64,000 nucleotides of DNA from an uncultured Caulobacterales bacterium. GTDB lineage: Bacteria; Pseudomonadota; Alphaproteobacteria; Caulobacterales; Caulobacteraceae. The first letter of the stretch is position 1; each line of letters opens with the position of its first letter. The stretch lies in contig CAIOHT010000012.1 in the NCBI GenBank assembly GCA_903858185.1, positions 1 through 64,000 on the forward strand, given 5' to 3'. The translations under genes were made by a program, and so were the position numbers. The notes beneath the pieces were generated by a model. That model made no database searches. It was not told where the DNA came from and was given only the letters and a program-made list of their open reading frames with translations. Positions 27,471 to 36,941 of the stretch are shown piece after piece.

Positions 27471-29257
27471 TGCCGGCCTATGATTTCATCGACCACCGCT
27501 TCGATGTCGTGGTGGTAGGGGCCGGGGGATCTGGCCTTCGCGCCGCCGTCGGTTGCGCCCAGGCCGGTCTGAAGACCGCCTGCATCACCAAGGTGTTCCC
27601 GACCCGCAGCCACACCGTGGCGGCCCAGGGCGGCATCTCCGCCAGCCTCGGCAACATGGGCGAGGACGACTGGCGCTGGCATATGTACGACACCGTCAAG
27701 GGGTCGGACTGGCTGGGCGACCAGGATGCCATTGAATATCTGACCCGCAACGCCCCGGCCGCCGTCTATGAGCTCGAGCACTGGGGTGTGCCCTTCTCGC
27801 GGACGCCGGAAGGCAAGATCTACCAGCGCGCCTTCGGCGGCATGACCAAGAACTACGGTGAGGCTCCGATCCAGCGCACCTGCGCGGCGGCCGACCGCAC
27901 CGGACACGCCATGCTGCACACGATGTATGGCCAGGCGCTGAGCAAGGACGTCGAGTTCTTCATCGAGTATTTCGCCCTCGACCTGATCATGGATGACGGC
28001 GTCTGCGTGGGCGTCACCGCCTGGAAGCTCGACGACGGCACCCTGCACCGGTTCCAGGCCCAGAAGACGGTGCTGGCCACGGGCGGCTACGGCCGCGCCT
28101 ATCTGTCGGCGACCAGCGCCCACACCTGTACGGGCGACGGCGGCGGCATGGCCCTGCGCGCCGGCCTGCCGCTGCAGGACATGGAGTTCGTCCAGTTCCA
28201 CCCGACCGGCATCTTCCCGGCTGGCTGCCTGATCACCGAAGGCGCCCGGGGCGAGGGCGGCTATCTGACCAATTCCGAGGGCGAGCGGTTCATGGAGCGC
28301 TATGCGCCGTCCGTGAAGGACCTGGCGCCGCGCGACATGGTCAGCCGCGCCATGACCATCGAGATCCGTGAAGGCCGCGGCGTGGGCCCCAACAAGGACC
28401 ACATCCATCTGCACCTGAACCACCTGGATCCGGCGGTTCTGCACGAGCGGCTGCCCGGCATTTCGGAGACTGCCAAGGTGTTCGCCGGTGTCGACGTGAC
28501 CAAGGCGCCGATCCCGGTCCTGCCGACGGTCCACTACAACATGGGCGGCCTGCAGACGAACTATCACGGCGAGGTCGTGACCAAGAAGGGCAAGAACGCC
28601 GACGAGATCGTCCCCGGCCTGATGGCCGTAGGCGAGGCCGCCTGCGTGTCCGTGCACGGGGCGAACCGCCTCGGCTCCAACAGCCTGATCGACCTGGTGG
28701 TGTTCGGCCGCGCCGTAGGCCTGCGCTGCGCCGAACAGCTGACGCCGGGCGCGACCCAGCCCGAGCTCAAGGCCGGCATGACTGACGCCCACCTCGCCCG
28801 CTTCGATCGCTTCCGCAACGCCGCCGGCGCCCGCCCGACGGCCGACCTGCGTCTGGAGATGCAGCGGGCCATGCAGGAAGACGCTGCCGTCTTCCGCACC
28901 GGCGAGACGCTCCAGGGCGGCATGGACCGTATCAACGCGGTCGTCGCCGCCCGTTCCGACATCGCCGTCAGTGATCGCGGCCTGGTCTGGAACAGCGACC
29001 TGATGGAGACGCTGGAGTTCGACAACCTGGTCTGCCAGGCGGCCGTCACGGTCGCCGGCGCCCTGAACCGCACCGAGAGCCGCGGCGCCCACGCCCGCGA
29101 GGACTTCCCCGATCGCAACGACGGCGAATGGATGAAGCACACCCTCGCCTGGTTCGACGACGCCACCGGCAAGGTGAAGATCGATTACCGCCCGGTCCAC
29201 AGCTACACGATGTCCAAGGACATCGACTACATCCCGCCCAAGGCGCGGGTTTACTAG
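27470..29257 (+). CDS. sdhA: Succinate dehydrogenase flavoprotein subunit
   Basis: The 595-residue protein has the expected SdhA length. Features in order: FAD dinucleotide motif [16 protein letters not shown]; the histidine for covalent FAD in [42 protein letters not shown] (quoted here only as start and end of that block); [20 protein letters not shown]; catalytic-site [23 protein letters not shown]; and the C-terminal KHTLAWFD. It oxidises succinate to fumarate in the citric acid cycle and passes electrons to SdhB. Translation couples to sdhD. Confidence 0.96.
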   Translation: MPAYDFIDHRFDVVVVGAGGSGLRAAVGCAQAGLKTACITKVFPTRSHTVAAQGGISASLGNMGEDDWRWHMYDTVKGSDWLGDQDAIEYLTRNAPAAVYELEHWGVPFSRTPEGKIYQRAFGGMTKNYGEAPIQRTCAAADRTGHAMLHTMYGQALSKDVEFFIEYFALDLIMDDGVCVGVTAWKLDDGTLHRFQAQKTVLATGGYGRAYLSATSAHTCTGDGGGMALRAGLPLQDMEFVQFHPTGIFPAGCLITEGARGEGGYLTNSEGERFMERYAPSVKDLAPRDMVSRAMTIEIREGRGVGPNKDHIHLHLNHLDPAVLHERLPGISETAKVFAGVDVTKAPIPVLPTVHYNMGGLQTNYHGEVVTKKGKNADEIVPGLMAVGEAACVSVHGANRLGSNSLIDLVVFGRAVGLRCAEQLTPGATQPELKAGMTDAHLARFDRFRNAAGARPTADLRLEMQRAMQEDAAVFRTGETLQGGMDRINAVVAARSDIAVSDRGLVWNSDLMETLEFDNLVCQAAVTVAGALNRTESRGAHAREDFPDRNDGEWMKHTLAWFDDATGKVKIDYRPVHSYTMSKDIDYIPPKARVY

Positions 29258-29274
29258 GCGGCGAACGCGCCTAC

Positions 29275-29329
29275 CCCTCAACCTTCATCCCGGATCGGCC
29301 CGGCGGCCGTCCGGGATGACCGTTGAGGG
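29275..29329. terminator. Long stem-loop after sdhA
   Basis: CCCTCAAC (29275-29282) pairs with GTTGAGGG (29322-29329), and inside it TCATCCCGGA (29285-29294) pairs with TCCGGGATGA (29310-29319), with small internal bulges and a GC-rich loop. No T-run follows. It may attenuate transcription between sdhA and creD, protect the sdhCDA message end, or be an interspersed repeat. Confidence 0.6.
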
Positions 29330-29446
29330 TCGCCGATCTCACGTCTCGCATCCCGTTTCTCCACCGTCCCTGCACATGCCGCTGCCAACCTGATGCTCCG
29401 CGACGGGGGCCTCAGTGCGAAGGCTCTTGCGCCCACCCCTGATGTA

Positions 29447-29464
29447 TGTGAACAATCGCTCACA
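29447..29464. promoter_or_regulatory. Palindromic operator-like site before creD
   Basis: TGTGAACAATCGCTCACA is an 18-base inverted repeat with seven of nine position pairs complementary. It lies 20 bases before the creD ATG, where bound protein would block transcription or translation initiation. It resembles operators of TetR/LacI/GntR-type regulators in general form and not the exact CRP spacing. The regulator is unknown. Confidence 0.55.
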
Positions 29465-29484
29465 TTCTGGACGGAGACGCTCCG

Positions 29485-30942
29485 ATGCCTTCTGGCCCTG
29501 ACGACCAAGCCTTCATTCCACCGGCGATGCCGTCGCGCCTGCCGCGACCGAGGTCGGCCGACTGGGGCGGCAAGGCGCTGCTGGTCTGCGCTCTCGCCCT
29601 GCTGATGACCATTCCGGGCCTGTTCGTCTGGGCGCTGATCAAGGACCGGTCCGACCGGTCGGAGGGTGTCGTCCGCGAGGTCTCGCAGCTGCAGGGCGGC
29701 GCCCAGCAGATCACCGGACCCCTGCTGGTCGCCCCCTGGACCGTCACCCCGACGACCAAGGAGGGCGAGGTGCTCACGGGCTGGTATCTGGTGTCGCCGG
29801 ACACCGGCACGGCGGACGTGAAGGTGAAGACCGGCACGCTGCGGCGGGGCATCTTCGATGTGCCGACCTACAAGGCGACCGCCAACCTCGCGGCCGGCTT
29901 CAGCAAGCTCAAGCCGGTGCAGGGCCTGCCGACCGGGGCGGTGATCGACTGGAGCCGGGCGCAGATCGTTCTGGGCTTCTCCGACCTGCGCGGCGCCCAG
30001 ACCGACGTCGTCGCGACACTCACCACGCCGTCCGGTGATACCCGGCTGGAATTCACCCCGGCCTCCGACGTGCGGCTGGGCCGGCCGATGACGCCGCCCG
30101 ACAGCGACGGACGCGTCCAGCCTGATGGGGACCTGGGCGACTACGGCCTGGTCTCCGCCCCGGCAGCGCCGCTGCTGGCGGCAACCGAGGGCGGGACGAT
30201 CCGCACCACCCTGACCCTCTCCGGCGCCCAGCGGCTGAGCGTCGTCCCGTTCGCCAAGTCGACGACGGTGGTGATCAATGGCGACTGGCCCGCGCCGCGC
30301 TTCGACGGCGGCTTCCTGCCGACGAAGCGCGACACCACCGCCGACCGGTTCAGCGCCGACTGGGCCGTGCCGTTCATCGCCCGGGGCCTGCCTGATCGCG
30401 GCTCGACCACCACCCTGTCGCTCGGCGAACTGGGCAAGCGCGATCTCGGTGTCAGCTTCGTGCGGACCAACAACCCCTACCAGAACGTCATGCGCGCGCT
30501 GAAATACGCGGTGATGTTCATCGGCCTGGTGTTCCTGACCTTCTTCGTCTTCGAGGCGCTGTCGGGCAGCCGGCTGCACCCGGCGCAGTATGTCCTGATC
30601 GGCCTGGCGCAGATGGTCTTCTACCTGCTGCTGCTCAGTCTCTCGGAATACATAGGGTTCGACGCGGGCTTCGCGATCGCGGCGGTGGCGACAGTGCTGC
30701 TGATCGGCCTCTATGCCGGGGCGGCCTTCAAGGCATCCCGCTACCGGATCCAGGCGCTGGTCGTATTCAGCACCGTCTACGGCCTGATCTACCTGCTGAT
30801 GCGGCTGGAAGACTTCGCCCTGCTGGCCGGTTCGATCGCCGCCTTCATCGGGCTGACGGCCGGGATGTGGCTGACCCGGAACATCGAATGGTACGGCGGA
30901 CGGGCCGATCAGACGCCGGCGGCGCCGCCTGTGGGTAACTAG
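29485..30942 (+). CDS. creD: Cell envelope integrity protein CreD
   Basis: The 485-residue inner-membrane protein has one N-terminal helix (about 28-50), a large periplasmic domain of about 290 residues, then a cluster of about five helices beginning RALKYAVMFIGLVFLTFFVFE and LHPAQYVLIGLAQMVFYLLLLSLSEYIGF, a CreD hallmark. In E. coli CreD belongs to the CreBC regulon and affects envelope and colicin tolerance; here no creBC genes are present. It interrupts the sdh operon between sdhA and sdhB. GGAG precedes the ATG by seven bases, and a palindrome lies just upstream. Confidence 0.9.
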   Translation: MPSGPDDQAFIPPAMPSRLPRPRSADWGGKALLVCALALLMTIPGLFVWALIKDRSDRSEGVVREVSQLQGGAQQITGPLLVAPWTVTPTTKEGEVLTGWYLVSPDTGTADVKVKTGTLRRGIFDVPTYKATANLAAGFSKLKPVQGLPTGAVIDWSRAQIVLGFSDLRGAQTDVVATLTTPSGDTRLEFTPASDVRLGRPMTPPDSDGRVQPDGDLGDYGLVSAPAAPLLAATEGGTIRTTLTLSGAQRLSVVPFAKSTTVVINGDWPAPRFDGGFLPTKRDTTADRFSADWAVPFIARGLPDRGSTTTLSLGELGKRDLGVSFVRTNNPYQNVMRALKYAVMFIGLVFLTFFVFEALSGSRLHPAQYVLIGLAQMVFYLLLLSLSEYIGFDAGFAIAAVATVLLIGLYAGAAFKASRYRIQALVVFSTVYGLIYLLMRLEDFALLAGSIAAFIGLTAGMWLTRNIEWYGGRADQTPAAPPVGN

Positions 30943-31031
30943 GTTGGGCGCAGGCGCCTGTCCTCCGTGGACAGGCGCCCCGCTGCGCCTTAGATGGAAC
31001 CCAATCGTTCCTCGAAGTGTGATGCAGCGGC

Positions 31032-31814
31032 ATGGTTCAACTCGCGCTCCCCAAAAACTCCCGGGTCGGCAAGGGCCGTCACTATCCCGCGCCCAAGGGG
31101 GCGAAGCGGGTCAAGACGTTCCGCATCTACCGCTACGATCCGGAAGGGTCGGAGAATCCCCGCTGGGACACCTACGACGTCGACGTTGACGCCTGCGGCC
31201 CGATGCTGCTGGACGTGCTGATCCACATCAAGAGCACGGTCGACCCGACCCTGACCTTCCGCCGGTCCTGCCGTGAAGGCGTCTGCGGCTCCTGCGCGAT
31301 GAACATCGGCGGCCGCAACACGCTCGCCTGCACCCACGGCTGGGAAGACACGCCCGGCAAGGAGATCCAGATCTCGCCGCTGCCGAGCCAGCCGGTGGTC
31401 AAGGACCTGGTTCCCGACCTGACCCTGTTCTACGCCCAGTACGCTTCGATCGAGCCCTGGCTGCACACCGAGACCCCCGAGCCGCGCACCGAATGGAAAC
31501 AGTCGGTCGAGGACCGGTCCAAGCTGGACGGTCTCTACGAGTGCATCCTCTGCGCCTGCTGCTCGACCTCCTGCCCCAGCTACTGGTGGAACGGCGAGAA
31601 GTACCTCGGCCCGGCCACGCTGCTGCACGCCTACCGCTGGCTGATCGACAGCCGCGACGAGGCCACCGGCGCCCGGCTCGACGCGCTTGAAGACCCCTTC
31701 AAGCTCTATCGCTGCCACACGATCATGAACTGCGCCCAGGTCTGCCCCAAGGGCCTGAACCCGGCCAAGGCCATCGCCGAGATCAAGAAGCTGATGGTGG
31801 AGCGGGTGGCCTGA
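31032..31814 (+). CDS. sdhB: Succinate dehydrogenase iron-sulfur subunit
   Basis: The 260-residue protein has all three iron-sulfur clusters: the [2Fe-2S] region [18 protein letters not shown] with the following LAC, the [4Fe-4S] cysteines in [17 protein letters not shown], and the [3Fe-4S] set in [17 protein letters not shown]. It carries electrons from SdhA flavin to ubiquinone at the membrane subunits. It lies 89 bases after creD and over 1.7 kb from sdhA, so its supply may not be tied to sdhCDA unless the transcript runs through creD. Confidence 0.96.
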   Translation: MVQLALPKNSRVGKGRHYPAPKGAKRVKTFRIYRYDPEGSENPRWDTYDVDVDACGPMLLDVLIHIKSTVDPTLTFRRSCREGVCGSCAMNIGGRNTLACTHGWEDTPGKEIQISPLPSQPVVKDLVPDLTLFYAQYASIEPWLHTETPEPRTEWKQSVEDRSKLDGLYECILCACCSTSCPSYWWNGEKYLGPATLLHAYRWLIDSRDEATGARLDALEDPFKLYRCHTIMNCAQVCPKGLNPAKAIAEIKKLMVERVA

Positions 31815-32368
31815 GGCAGGCCCGCGTCCTCGCCGCCGCCGCCCTGGTCTGGGGCGCGGCCGAGGGGTTTCTGTTCTTCATCGTTCCCGACGTCCTGATC
31901 GGCTACGTCGCGCTGAAGCATGGGCTGAGAGCCGCCGTCGTCGCCTGCCTGCTGGCGGCCATCGGCGCAGGGCTCGGCGGGGCCGCGATGTACGGCTGGA
32001 GCGCCCGCGATCCGCAGGCCGCCCTCAGCGCCGTCGCCGCCGTGCCGGCGGTGTCCACGCCCATGATCATCCACGCCAGCGTCGAGATGGGTCGCCGGGG
32101 CTGGTTCAGCGCCGCGCTCAAGGGGCCGGTGACGAGCACGCCGTTCAAGGTCTACGCCCTGCTGGCCCCGTCGAAGGGCGCGAGCCTGCCCGCATTCGCC
32201 CTCGGCGCCGTGCCGGTCCGGCTGCCGCGTTTCCTGCTGGCGGCGCTCGCCTTCGCGGCTGTCCGGCGCCTGGCGCATGGACGAATTGACGCCCGCTGGC
32301 TCATGACGGGCTTCACGGCATGGTGGGTGCTCTTCTATGTGTGGTTCTGGGTCACCCATCCGGGCTAG
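31811..32368 (+). CDS. Hydrophobic membrane protein with probable CTG start
   Basis: Counting from CTG 31811 the frame gives 185 residues. The first 60 form two hydrophobic helices ([20 protein letters not shown] and [15 protein letters not shown]); the rest has an HPG-ending tail with two more helices. No ATG, GTG or TTG occurs in frame before ATG 31988, which would cut both helices off. The CTG overlaps the sdhB stop (CTGA) and has GGAG eight bases upstream. Coupled translation from CTG is therefore the best reading. Family is unclear; it resembles small YqaA/DedA-like membrane proteins only loosely. Confidence 0.6.
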   Translation: MRQARVLAAAALVWGAAEGFLFFIVPDVLIGYVALKHGLRAAVVACLLAAIGAGLGGAAMYGWSARDPQAALSAVAAVPAVSTPMIIHASVEMGRRGWFSAALKGPVTSTPFKVYALLAPSKGASLPAFALGAVPVRLPRFLLAALAFAAVRRLAHGRIDARWLMTGFTAWWVLFYVWFWVTHPG

Positions 32369-32383
32369 GGCCCTTGCAAAAAG

Positions 32384-32399
32384 TTGACGCGGGCGTCAT
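32384..32399 (+). promoter_or_regulatory. TTGACG-N4-CGTCA element before ferredoxin reductase
   Basis: TTGACGCGGGCGTCAT is a near-perfect palindrome: six pairs of TGACGC/GCGTCA around two bases. Flanks AAAAAG and TTTTCTCG are also almost identical to those of the site at 37767. It lies 30 bases before the TTG start. The TTGACGC portion also fits a Caulobacter-type -35 box, so an operator and promoter may overlap. Confidence 0.6.
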
Positions 32400-32428
32400 T
32401 TTCTCGCGCGATCCGAGTGGAGGGCAGG

Positions 32429-33658
32429 TTGGCCGATCCGAAGGCGAAGGTTGTGATTCTGGGCGCGGGCCACGCAGGTGGTTCGGCGGCCGCCTTCCTG
32501 CGCCAGTACGGGCACGAGGGTCCGATCGTGCTGATCGGCGACGAACCGATCGCCCCCTACCAGCGTCCGCCGCTCAGCAAGGCCTGGCTCAAGGGTGAGG
32601 CCGACGCCTCCAGCCTCGCGCTCAAGGATGACGCCTGGTACGCCGAGAACGACTGCGACCTGCGCCTGGGCGTCACCGCTGTTTCGATCGACCGCGCCGG
32701 CAAGACCGTTCAGCTGTCGGTCGGCGGCGCGCTCACCTACGACTATCTGATCATCGCCACCGGCGCCCGGGCGCGCAAGTTGCCGATCCCCGGCGCGGAG
32801 CTGGACGGCGTGCTCGAGCTGCGCACCGCCGCCGACGCCGAACTGCTGAAGGCCGCGCTCGGCCCGGGCAAGCGGCTCGCGATCATCGGCGGGGGCTATA
32901 TCGGCCTGGAAGCGGCCGCATCGGCCCGCGCGCTCGGGGCCTCGGCCCTGATCATCGAGCGCGAGCCGCGCATCCTCGCCCGGGTCGCCTGCGAGGAACT
33001 GTCGACCTTCTTCCAGGACTACCACCAGGCCAGGGGGGTTACCTTCGAGCTCTCGGCGGGGGTCCAGGCGCTGGAGGGCGAGACCGGGCAGGTCCGGCGC
33101 GTGCGGCTGAGCGACGGTCGCGTCATCGACTGTGACGCCGTGCTTGTCGGCGTCGGCGCCCTGCCGAACGAGGAGATCGCCCGCGACGCCGGCCTCGACT
33201 GCGCCAACGGCGTGGTCGTGGACCTGCAGGCCCGCACCAGCGACCCCAGCGTGTTCGCCATCGGCGACGTGACCAACCGGCCACTGCCGCTCTATGGCGT
33301 GCCCCATCGCCTGGAGAGCGTGCCCAACGCGCTGGAACAGGCCAAGCAGGTCGCCAGCGCCATCACCGGCCACGCCCCGCCAAACCCCGAAGCGCCGTGG
33401 TTCTGGTCCGACCAGTATGACCTGAAACTGCAGATCGCCGGCCTTCCGTTCGACGCGGACAGCCGCATCGTCCGCGGCGACAGGGCCGCGGCGAAGTTCG
33501 CCATCTTCCATCTGAAGGGCGACCAGGTTCAGGCTGTGGAGGCGGTCAACGCCCCGGCGGAATTCATGATGGGCAAGATGCTCATCCTCAACCGCAAGCC
33601 CGTCTCACGAGAGAGGCTTGCGGATTCGTCCATTTCCATGAAAGAGGTCGCCGCCTGA
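32429..33658 (+). CDS. NAD(P)H-dependent ferredoxin reductase (FAD)
   Basis: The 409-residue flavoprotein belongs to the rubredoxin/putidaredoxin reductase group. FAD motif [21 protein letters not shown], the RPPLSKAWL motif, [15 protein letters not shown], the NAD motif [20 protein letters not shown], and the second FAD signature [17 protein letters not shown] are all present, followed by a C-terminal dimer domain ([14 protein letters not shown]). It passes electrons from NADH to small ferredoxins serving oxygenases. I chose TTG 32429, five bases after GGAGG. A [2Fe-2S] ferredoxin gene follows 37 bases later, making a matched pair. Confidence 0.88.
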   Translation: MADPKAKVVILGAGHAGGSAAAFLRQYGHEGPIVLIGDEPIAPYQRPPLSKAWLKGEADASSLALKDDAWYAENDCDLRLGVTAVSIDRAGKTVQLSVGGALTYDYLIIATGARARKLPIPGAELDGVLELRTAADAELLKAALGPGKRLAIIGGGYIGLEAAASARALGASALIIEREPRILARVACEELSTFFQDYHQARGVTFELSAGVQALEGETGQVRRVRLSDGRVIDCDAVLVGVGALPNEEIARDAGLDCANGVVVDLQARTSDPSVFAIGDVTNRPLPLYGVPHRLESVPNALEQAKQVASAITGHAPPNPEAPWFWSDQYDLKLQIAGLPFDADSRIVRGDRAAAKFAIFHLKGDQVQAVEAVNAPAEFMMGKMLILNRKPVSRERLADSSISMKEVAA

Positions 33659-33695
33659 TAAGGCGGGATCACGAAGAAGAGGCGTCAGGGAGCGT

Positions 33696-34016
33696 ATGGC
33701 CAAGATCACCTACATCGAGCACGACGGCACCGAACACACGGTCGACGTGAAGACCGGCCTGTCCGTCATGGAAGGGGCGATCAAGAACAACATCCCCGGC
33801 ATCGACGCCGACTGCGGCGGCGCCTGCGCCTGCGCCACCTGCCACGTCTATGTCGACGAAGCCTGGGCCTCGAAGACCGGCGAGAAGTCGGCCATGGAAG
33901 AGTCGATGCTCGACTTCGCCGAGAACGTCGAACCCTCCAGCCGCCTGTCCTGCCAGATCAAGGTCACCGACGACCTCGAAGGCCTGACCGTCCGCATGCC
34001 GGAAAGCCAGCACTAG
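33696..34016 (+). CDS. [2Fe-2S] ferredoxin, adrenodoxin/putidaredoxin type
   Basis: The 106-residue protein has the cluster ligands Cys40, Cys46 and Cys49 in [18 protein letters not shown] and a fourth in [21 protein letters not shown], the adrenodoxin-type C-terminal signature. It is the natural electron carrier for the reductase encoded immediately upstream, delivering to an oxygenase or to iron-sulfur biogenesis. It ends next to a paired-hairpin repeat that separates it from divL. No P450 gene is adjacent in this window. Confidence 0.92.
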   Translation: MAKITYIEHDGTEHTVDVKTGLSVMEGAIKNNIPGIDADCGGACACATCHVYVDEAWASKTGEKSAMEESMLDFAENVEPSSRLSCQIKVTDDLEGLTVRMPESQH

Positions 34017-34024
34017 CGGGCGCC

Positions 34025-34106
34025 GGGGACATGTACCGAAGGTACGTGTCCCCCAAATCGAGCGCGCGGAGTGTTTAGGGGACACGTACCTGCGGTACAT
34101 GTCCCC
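34025..34106. repeat. Paired inverted hairpins, GGGGACATGTACC family, copy 1
   Basis: Unit A (34025-34053) is GGGGACATGTACC-GAA-GGTACGTGTCCCC; unit B (34078-34106) is GGGGACACGTACC-TGC-GGTACATGTCCCC, nearly the reverse complement of A. Each unit is a 13-base-arm hairpin, 24 bases apart. A second copy lies at 57601-57677. Both sit between convergent genes and probably act as bidirectional terminators or REP-type elements. Confidence 0.88.
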
Positions 34107-34112
34107 TCCTGC

Positions 34113-36434
34113 CTAGAACCCCAGTTCCTTCTGCCCCGTCTCCACGTGCGCAGCTTCCGGCAGGTGGCAGGTGAAGGTCGAGCCGTGGCCGGGTTCGCTC
34201 TCGAGCGCCACCCAGCCGCCGTGCAGCTCGACCAGCGCCTTGACCAGGGCCAGGCCCAGGCCAGGTCCGCCGCGGTCGCGGCCGACGAAGCGGTCGAAGA
34301 TGTGCGCCTGGACGTGGAACGGCACGCCCCGGCCGGTGTCGCTCACGGCCAGCCGCACCTCGCCCGCCGACCGCATCGCCGACAGGGTCACCACCCCGCC
34401 CGGCGGGGTCTGGCGCAGGGCGTTTTCCACCAGATGGTCGAGGGTCTGGACCAGCCGGCGGTTGTCGCCGCGGATCAGGCCGATGTCGTCGGGATCGCCT
34501 TCAAGCGCCAGGGTGACCTTCGCCGCCTCGGCCATGACCTTCCAGCGCCCGGCGACCTCGGTCAGCAGGGCACCGACGCGGACGTCGCCCATTTCCAGCG
34601 CCATCTCCTCGGCGTCGATCGCGGCGATGTCGAGCACGTCGTCGATCGACCGGCCAAGCTGGACGGCCGCCTGGCGTACCGCGCCCAGGTGTGAGCGGCC
34701 GCGCTCGGGGATCGCTTCGCCCATTCGGTCGAGCAGCTCGGAATAGCCGATGATCGTGGTGAGCGGCGTGCGCAGCTCGTAGGAGACGTTGCCCACGAAC
34801 TCGCGCTTCAGCCGCTCGGCGCTGTCCAGCGCGGCCTCCTTGTCGGCCAGGGCGCCCTCCAGCTGGCGGGCGTCGGTGATGTCGGCGAAGGCGATCAGGG
34901 TCGCGCCGTCGGGCAGCGGCCGGGTCTGCCAGGCGACGATGCGGCCGAGCGCGTTGCGGATTTCGCCGGCCGTCGGGGCGCGGGCTTCCGGGTCGGGATC
35001 GCCGACGCGGCCCTTGAGCTCCTGCCAGAAGGCGATGTCGTGCAGGCGCGGCGTGCAGAGCTCGACCACCCGCTCGAAGTTGACCCCTTCGTCGAGGTCT
35101 TCCTCGGCGACGTTCCAGAACCGCGCGAAGGCCTCGTTGTGCAGCCGAAGCCGGCCGTTGGAGCCGAACACCACGACCGCGTCGCTGAGCTTGTCGAGGG
35201 TCGCCTGCTGCACCTGGATCAGGGCGTTGTACTGGGCGCGCAGCCGCACCTCGCCGGTGATGTCGGAATAGAGCAGCAGCAGGCCGCCCATCGGGTGCGG
35301 CTGGCGGATCAGCCGCAGGGTGCGCCCGTCGGGCAGGGTCCAGCGATCATCCGGCTGGGGGCCGAGGGTTTCGTAGCGGGCCAGCTCGGCGGCCTTCCAG
35401 CGGGCGTAGTCGGGTGTCTCGGGTAGCCGCTGGCGCTGGCGCAGCCGGTCGAGGATCTCGCCATGCGTCGGCCGCTCGGCCAGCCATGCGGTTTCCAGCC
35501 CCCAGAGGTCGGCGAAGGCGGTGTTGTGGAACGACAGCCGCCGGGTCGGGCCGAAGATGGCCACGGCCTCGGCGATATGGTTCAGCGTCTCGTCGTGAGC
35601 GGCCACGTGGCGCTTGAGGGCGTCCTGGATTTCCTCGGCCTGGGTGACGTCCGCGGTCCAGACCGCGACCCCGCCGCCGTCCAGCGGCTCGGCGGTGATC
35701 CTCAGCGCCTTGCGACGGCCGGACACCGACATCCAGCGGGTGGCCTCGCGCCGCTCGCCCAGGTTGGCCGCCTCGCTGGCCAGGGCGTCCGCGCCCTTGT
35801 CGAGGGTCAGGCCAAGGTTGGCGGCGTCCCCGGCATCCCGGGCGCTGACCGCGGCGAGCCAGGCCTTGTTCGCCCACTGCACCGCGCCGTCGGCCCCGGC
35901 GATCCAGGCGGGTTCGGGACGTGCGTCAAGGAAGGCGGCCAGCCGCGCCGCGCTGGGCAGGGCGGTCTCGTCGCCCGGCGCGGCCGTCAGGCGCAGCCAG
36001 GCCAGGGCGCCCGCGGCGCGACCCTCGACCGAGACGACGCCCTTCGGCCCCCGGGCCTCGAAGGCGCAGGGCTCGCCGCGCTCGAACAGCGCCCGCAGCC
36101 GCGCGGCGTGATCGGGTTCGGCGCGCATGATCGCGTTGACCATCGCCTGGGCTTCGGCGGCCGGCAGGTTGAAGGCCGCGGCGCAGGCCTCGAGGTTCTC
36201 CTCGCCTGACGCCAGCAGCGCCCGGCCGTCGTCGATCACCAGCAGGGTGGAGTCGAAGGCTTCGGCGGAGGCCTGGGCGGCGGCGGCGCGGCCCTCGACG
36301 GCCTCAAGCCGGTCCTGCATTACCCGCAGACGGTGGTCCATCGCCCGGCGCTGCACCAGCGCCCACAGCACCGCGCAGATCGCCAGGCAGACGGCGCCTG
36401 CCGTGGCGGCGACGATCAGTTCCATTTGCGTCAT
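34113..36434 (-). CDS. divL: DivL-type cell-cycle tyrosine kinase-like protein
   Basis: The 773-residue protein has an N-terminal membrane helix (about residues 6-28), then PAS-like segments (about 170-270, 280-400 and 415-525), a kinase dimerisation helix and an HATPase domain (VENALRQTPPGGVVTLS, VSDTGRGVP, GGPGLGLALVKAL). The phospho-acceptor box reads NVSYELRTPL, so Tyr552 replaces the usual His. This substitution is the hallmark of DivL (Tyr550 in C. crescentus), which acts as a regulator of CckA-CtrA signalling and reads DivK-P. It is essential or important for asymmetric division in that group. The identification rests on length, plan and the Tyr. Confidence 0.9.
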   Translation of the reverse strand: MTQMELIVAATAGAVCLAICAVLWALVQRRAMDHRLRVMQDRLEAVEGRAAAAQASAEAFDSTLLVIDDGRALLASGEENLEACAAAFNLPAAEAQAMVNAIMRAEPDHAARLRALFERGEPCAFEARGPKGVVSVEGRAAGALAWLRLTAAPGDETALPSAARLAAFLDARPEPAWIAGADGAVQWANKAWLAAVSARDAGDAANLGLTLDKGADALASEAANLGERREATRWMSVSGRRKALRITAEPLDGGGVAVWTADVTQAEEIQDALKRHVAAHDETLNHIAEAVAIFGPTRRLSFHNTAFADLWGLETAWLAERPTHGEILDRLRQRQRLPETPDYARWKAAELARYETLGPQPDDRWTLPDGRTLRLIRQPHPMGGLLLLYSDITGEVRLRAQYNALIQVQQATLDKLSDAVVVFGSNGRLRLHNEAFARFWNVAEEDLDEGVNFERVVELCTPRLHDIAFWQELKGRVGDPDPEARAPTAGEIRNALGRIVAWQTRPLPDGATLIAFADITDARQLEGALADKEAALDSAERLKREFVGNVSYELRTPLTTIIGYSELLDRMGEAIPERGRSHLGAVRQAAVQLGRSIDDVLDIAAIDAEEMALEMGDVRVGALLTEVAGRWKVMAEAAKVTLALEGDPDDIGLIRGDNRRLVQTLDHLVENALRQTPPGGVVTLSAMRSAGEVRLAVSDTGRGVPFHVQAHIFDRFVGRDRGGPGLGLALVKALVELHGGWVALESEPGHGSTFTCHLPEAAHVETGQKELGF

Positions 36435-36529
36435 GCGAGACCCGCCCGAATCATGGGTGCCATACGATAGGCGAGGCGAAGCCGCCGGGCGACTGGCGAA
36501 GCGACCCTCGCGGCGCCATCTTCCCCGCC

Positions 36530-36934
36530 ATGACCTTTCCGGCCGATACCCTTGCGCCCTCTCTCGATGATTTCGCGCGGATCGCCCGCGCGGCCTTCGA
36601 CGACCTCCCCGACCCCTTCCGCCAACTGGCGGGCGAGGCGGTGATCCGGGTGGCCGACTTCGCCGAGGACGACGTGCTGGCCGAACTGGGCATCGAGGAG
36701 GCGTTCGAGCTGACCGGCCTCTACCAGGGCGTCGACCTGTCGCGCCGCTCGGTACTCGATCCCCTGCCGCAGCCCTCGATGGTGTTCCTCTATCGCCGGC
36801 CGATCCTCGATGAGTGGGCGGAACGGGGGAACGTGACCCTCGGCGAGCTGATCACCCATGTGCTGGTGCACGAGATCGGCCACCATTTCGGCCTGTCCGA
36901 CGACGACATAGACGCCATCGAAGCCCGCGAGTGA
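36530..36934 (+). CDS. Zincin-like metallopeptidase family protein
   Basis: The 134-residue product carries HVLVHEIGHHFGLSDDDIDAIE at the C-terminus, the HExxHxxGxxD zinc motif with its acidic third ligand. The N-terminus has FARIARAAFDDLPDPFRQLAGE and the conserved VVFLYRRPI-like stretch (SMVFLYRRPILDEW). Such single-domain proteins are common in alphaproteobacteria and lack a known substrate. The gene is divergent from divL and begins a short run with the YciI-like and SWIM genes, 7 bases from the next start. Confidence 0.88.
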   Translation: MTFPADTLAPSLDDFARIARAAFDDLPDPFRQLAGEAVIRVADFAEDDVLAELGIEEAFELTGLYQGVDLSRRSVLDPLPQPSMVFLYRRPILDEWAERGNVTLGELITHVLVHEIGHHFGLSDDDIDAIEARE

Positions 36935-36941
36935 GGCCGCC

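Noticed and set aside
27395..29281. 628-residue minus-strand frame over sdhA
   Set aside because: Shadow of the strongly conserved sdhA; typical of GC-rich third-position bias.
29447..29464. CRP-type site before creD
   Set aside because: The half-sites TGTGA/TCACA are separated by eight bases, not the six of CRP.
29278..30579. Long minus-strand open frame overlapping creD
   Set aside because: It is antisense to creD, composed of Arg/Gln/Ala-rich peptide with no domain; the plus-strand frame has clear CreD features.
33669..34100. Peptide starting MYRRYVSP and similar peptide at 57607
   Set aside because: They arise from translation of the GGGGACATGTACC repeat units, not from real genes.
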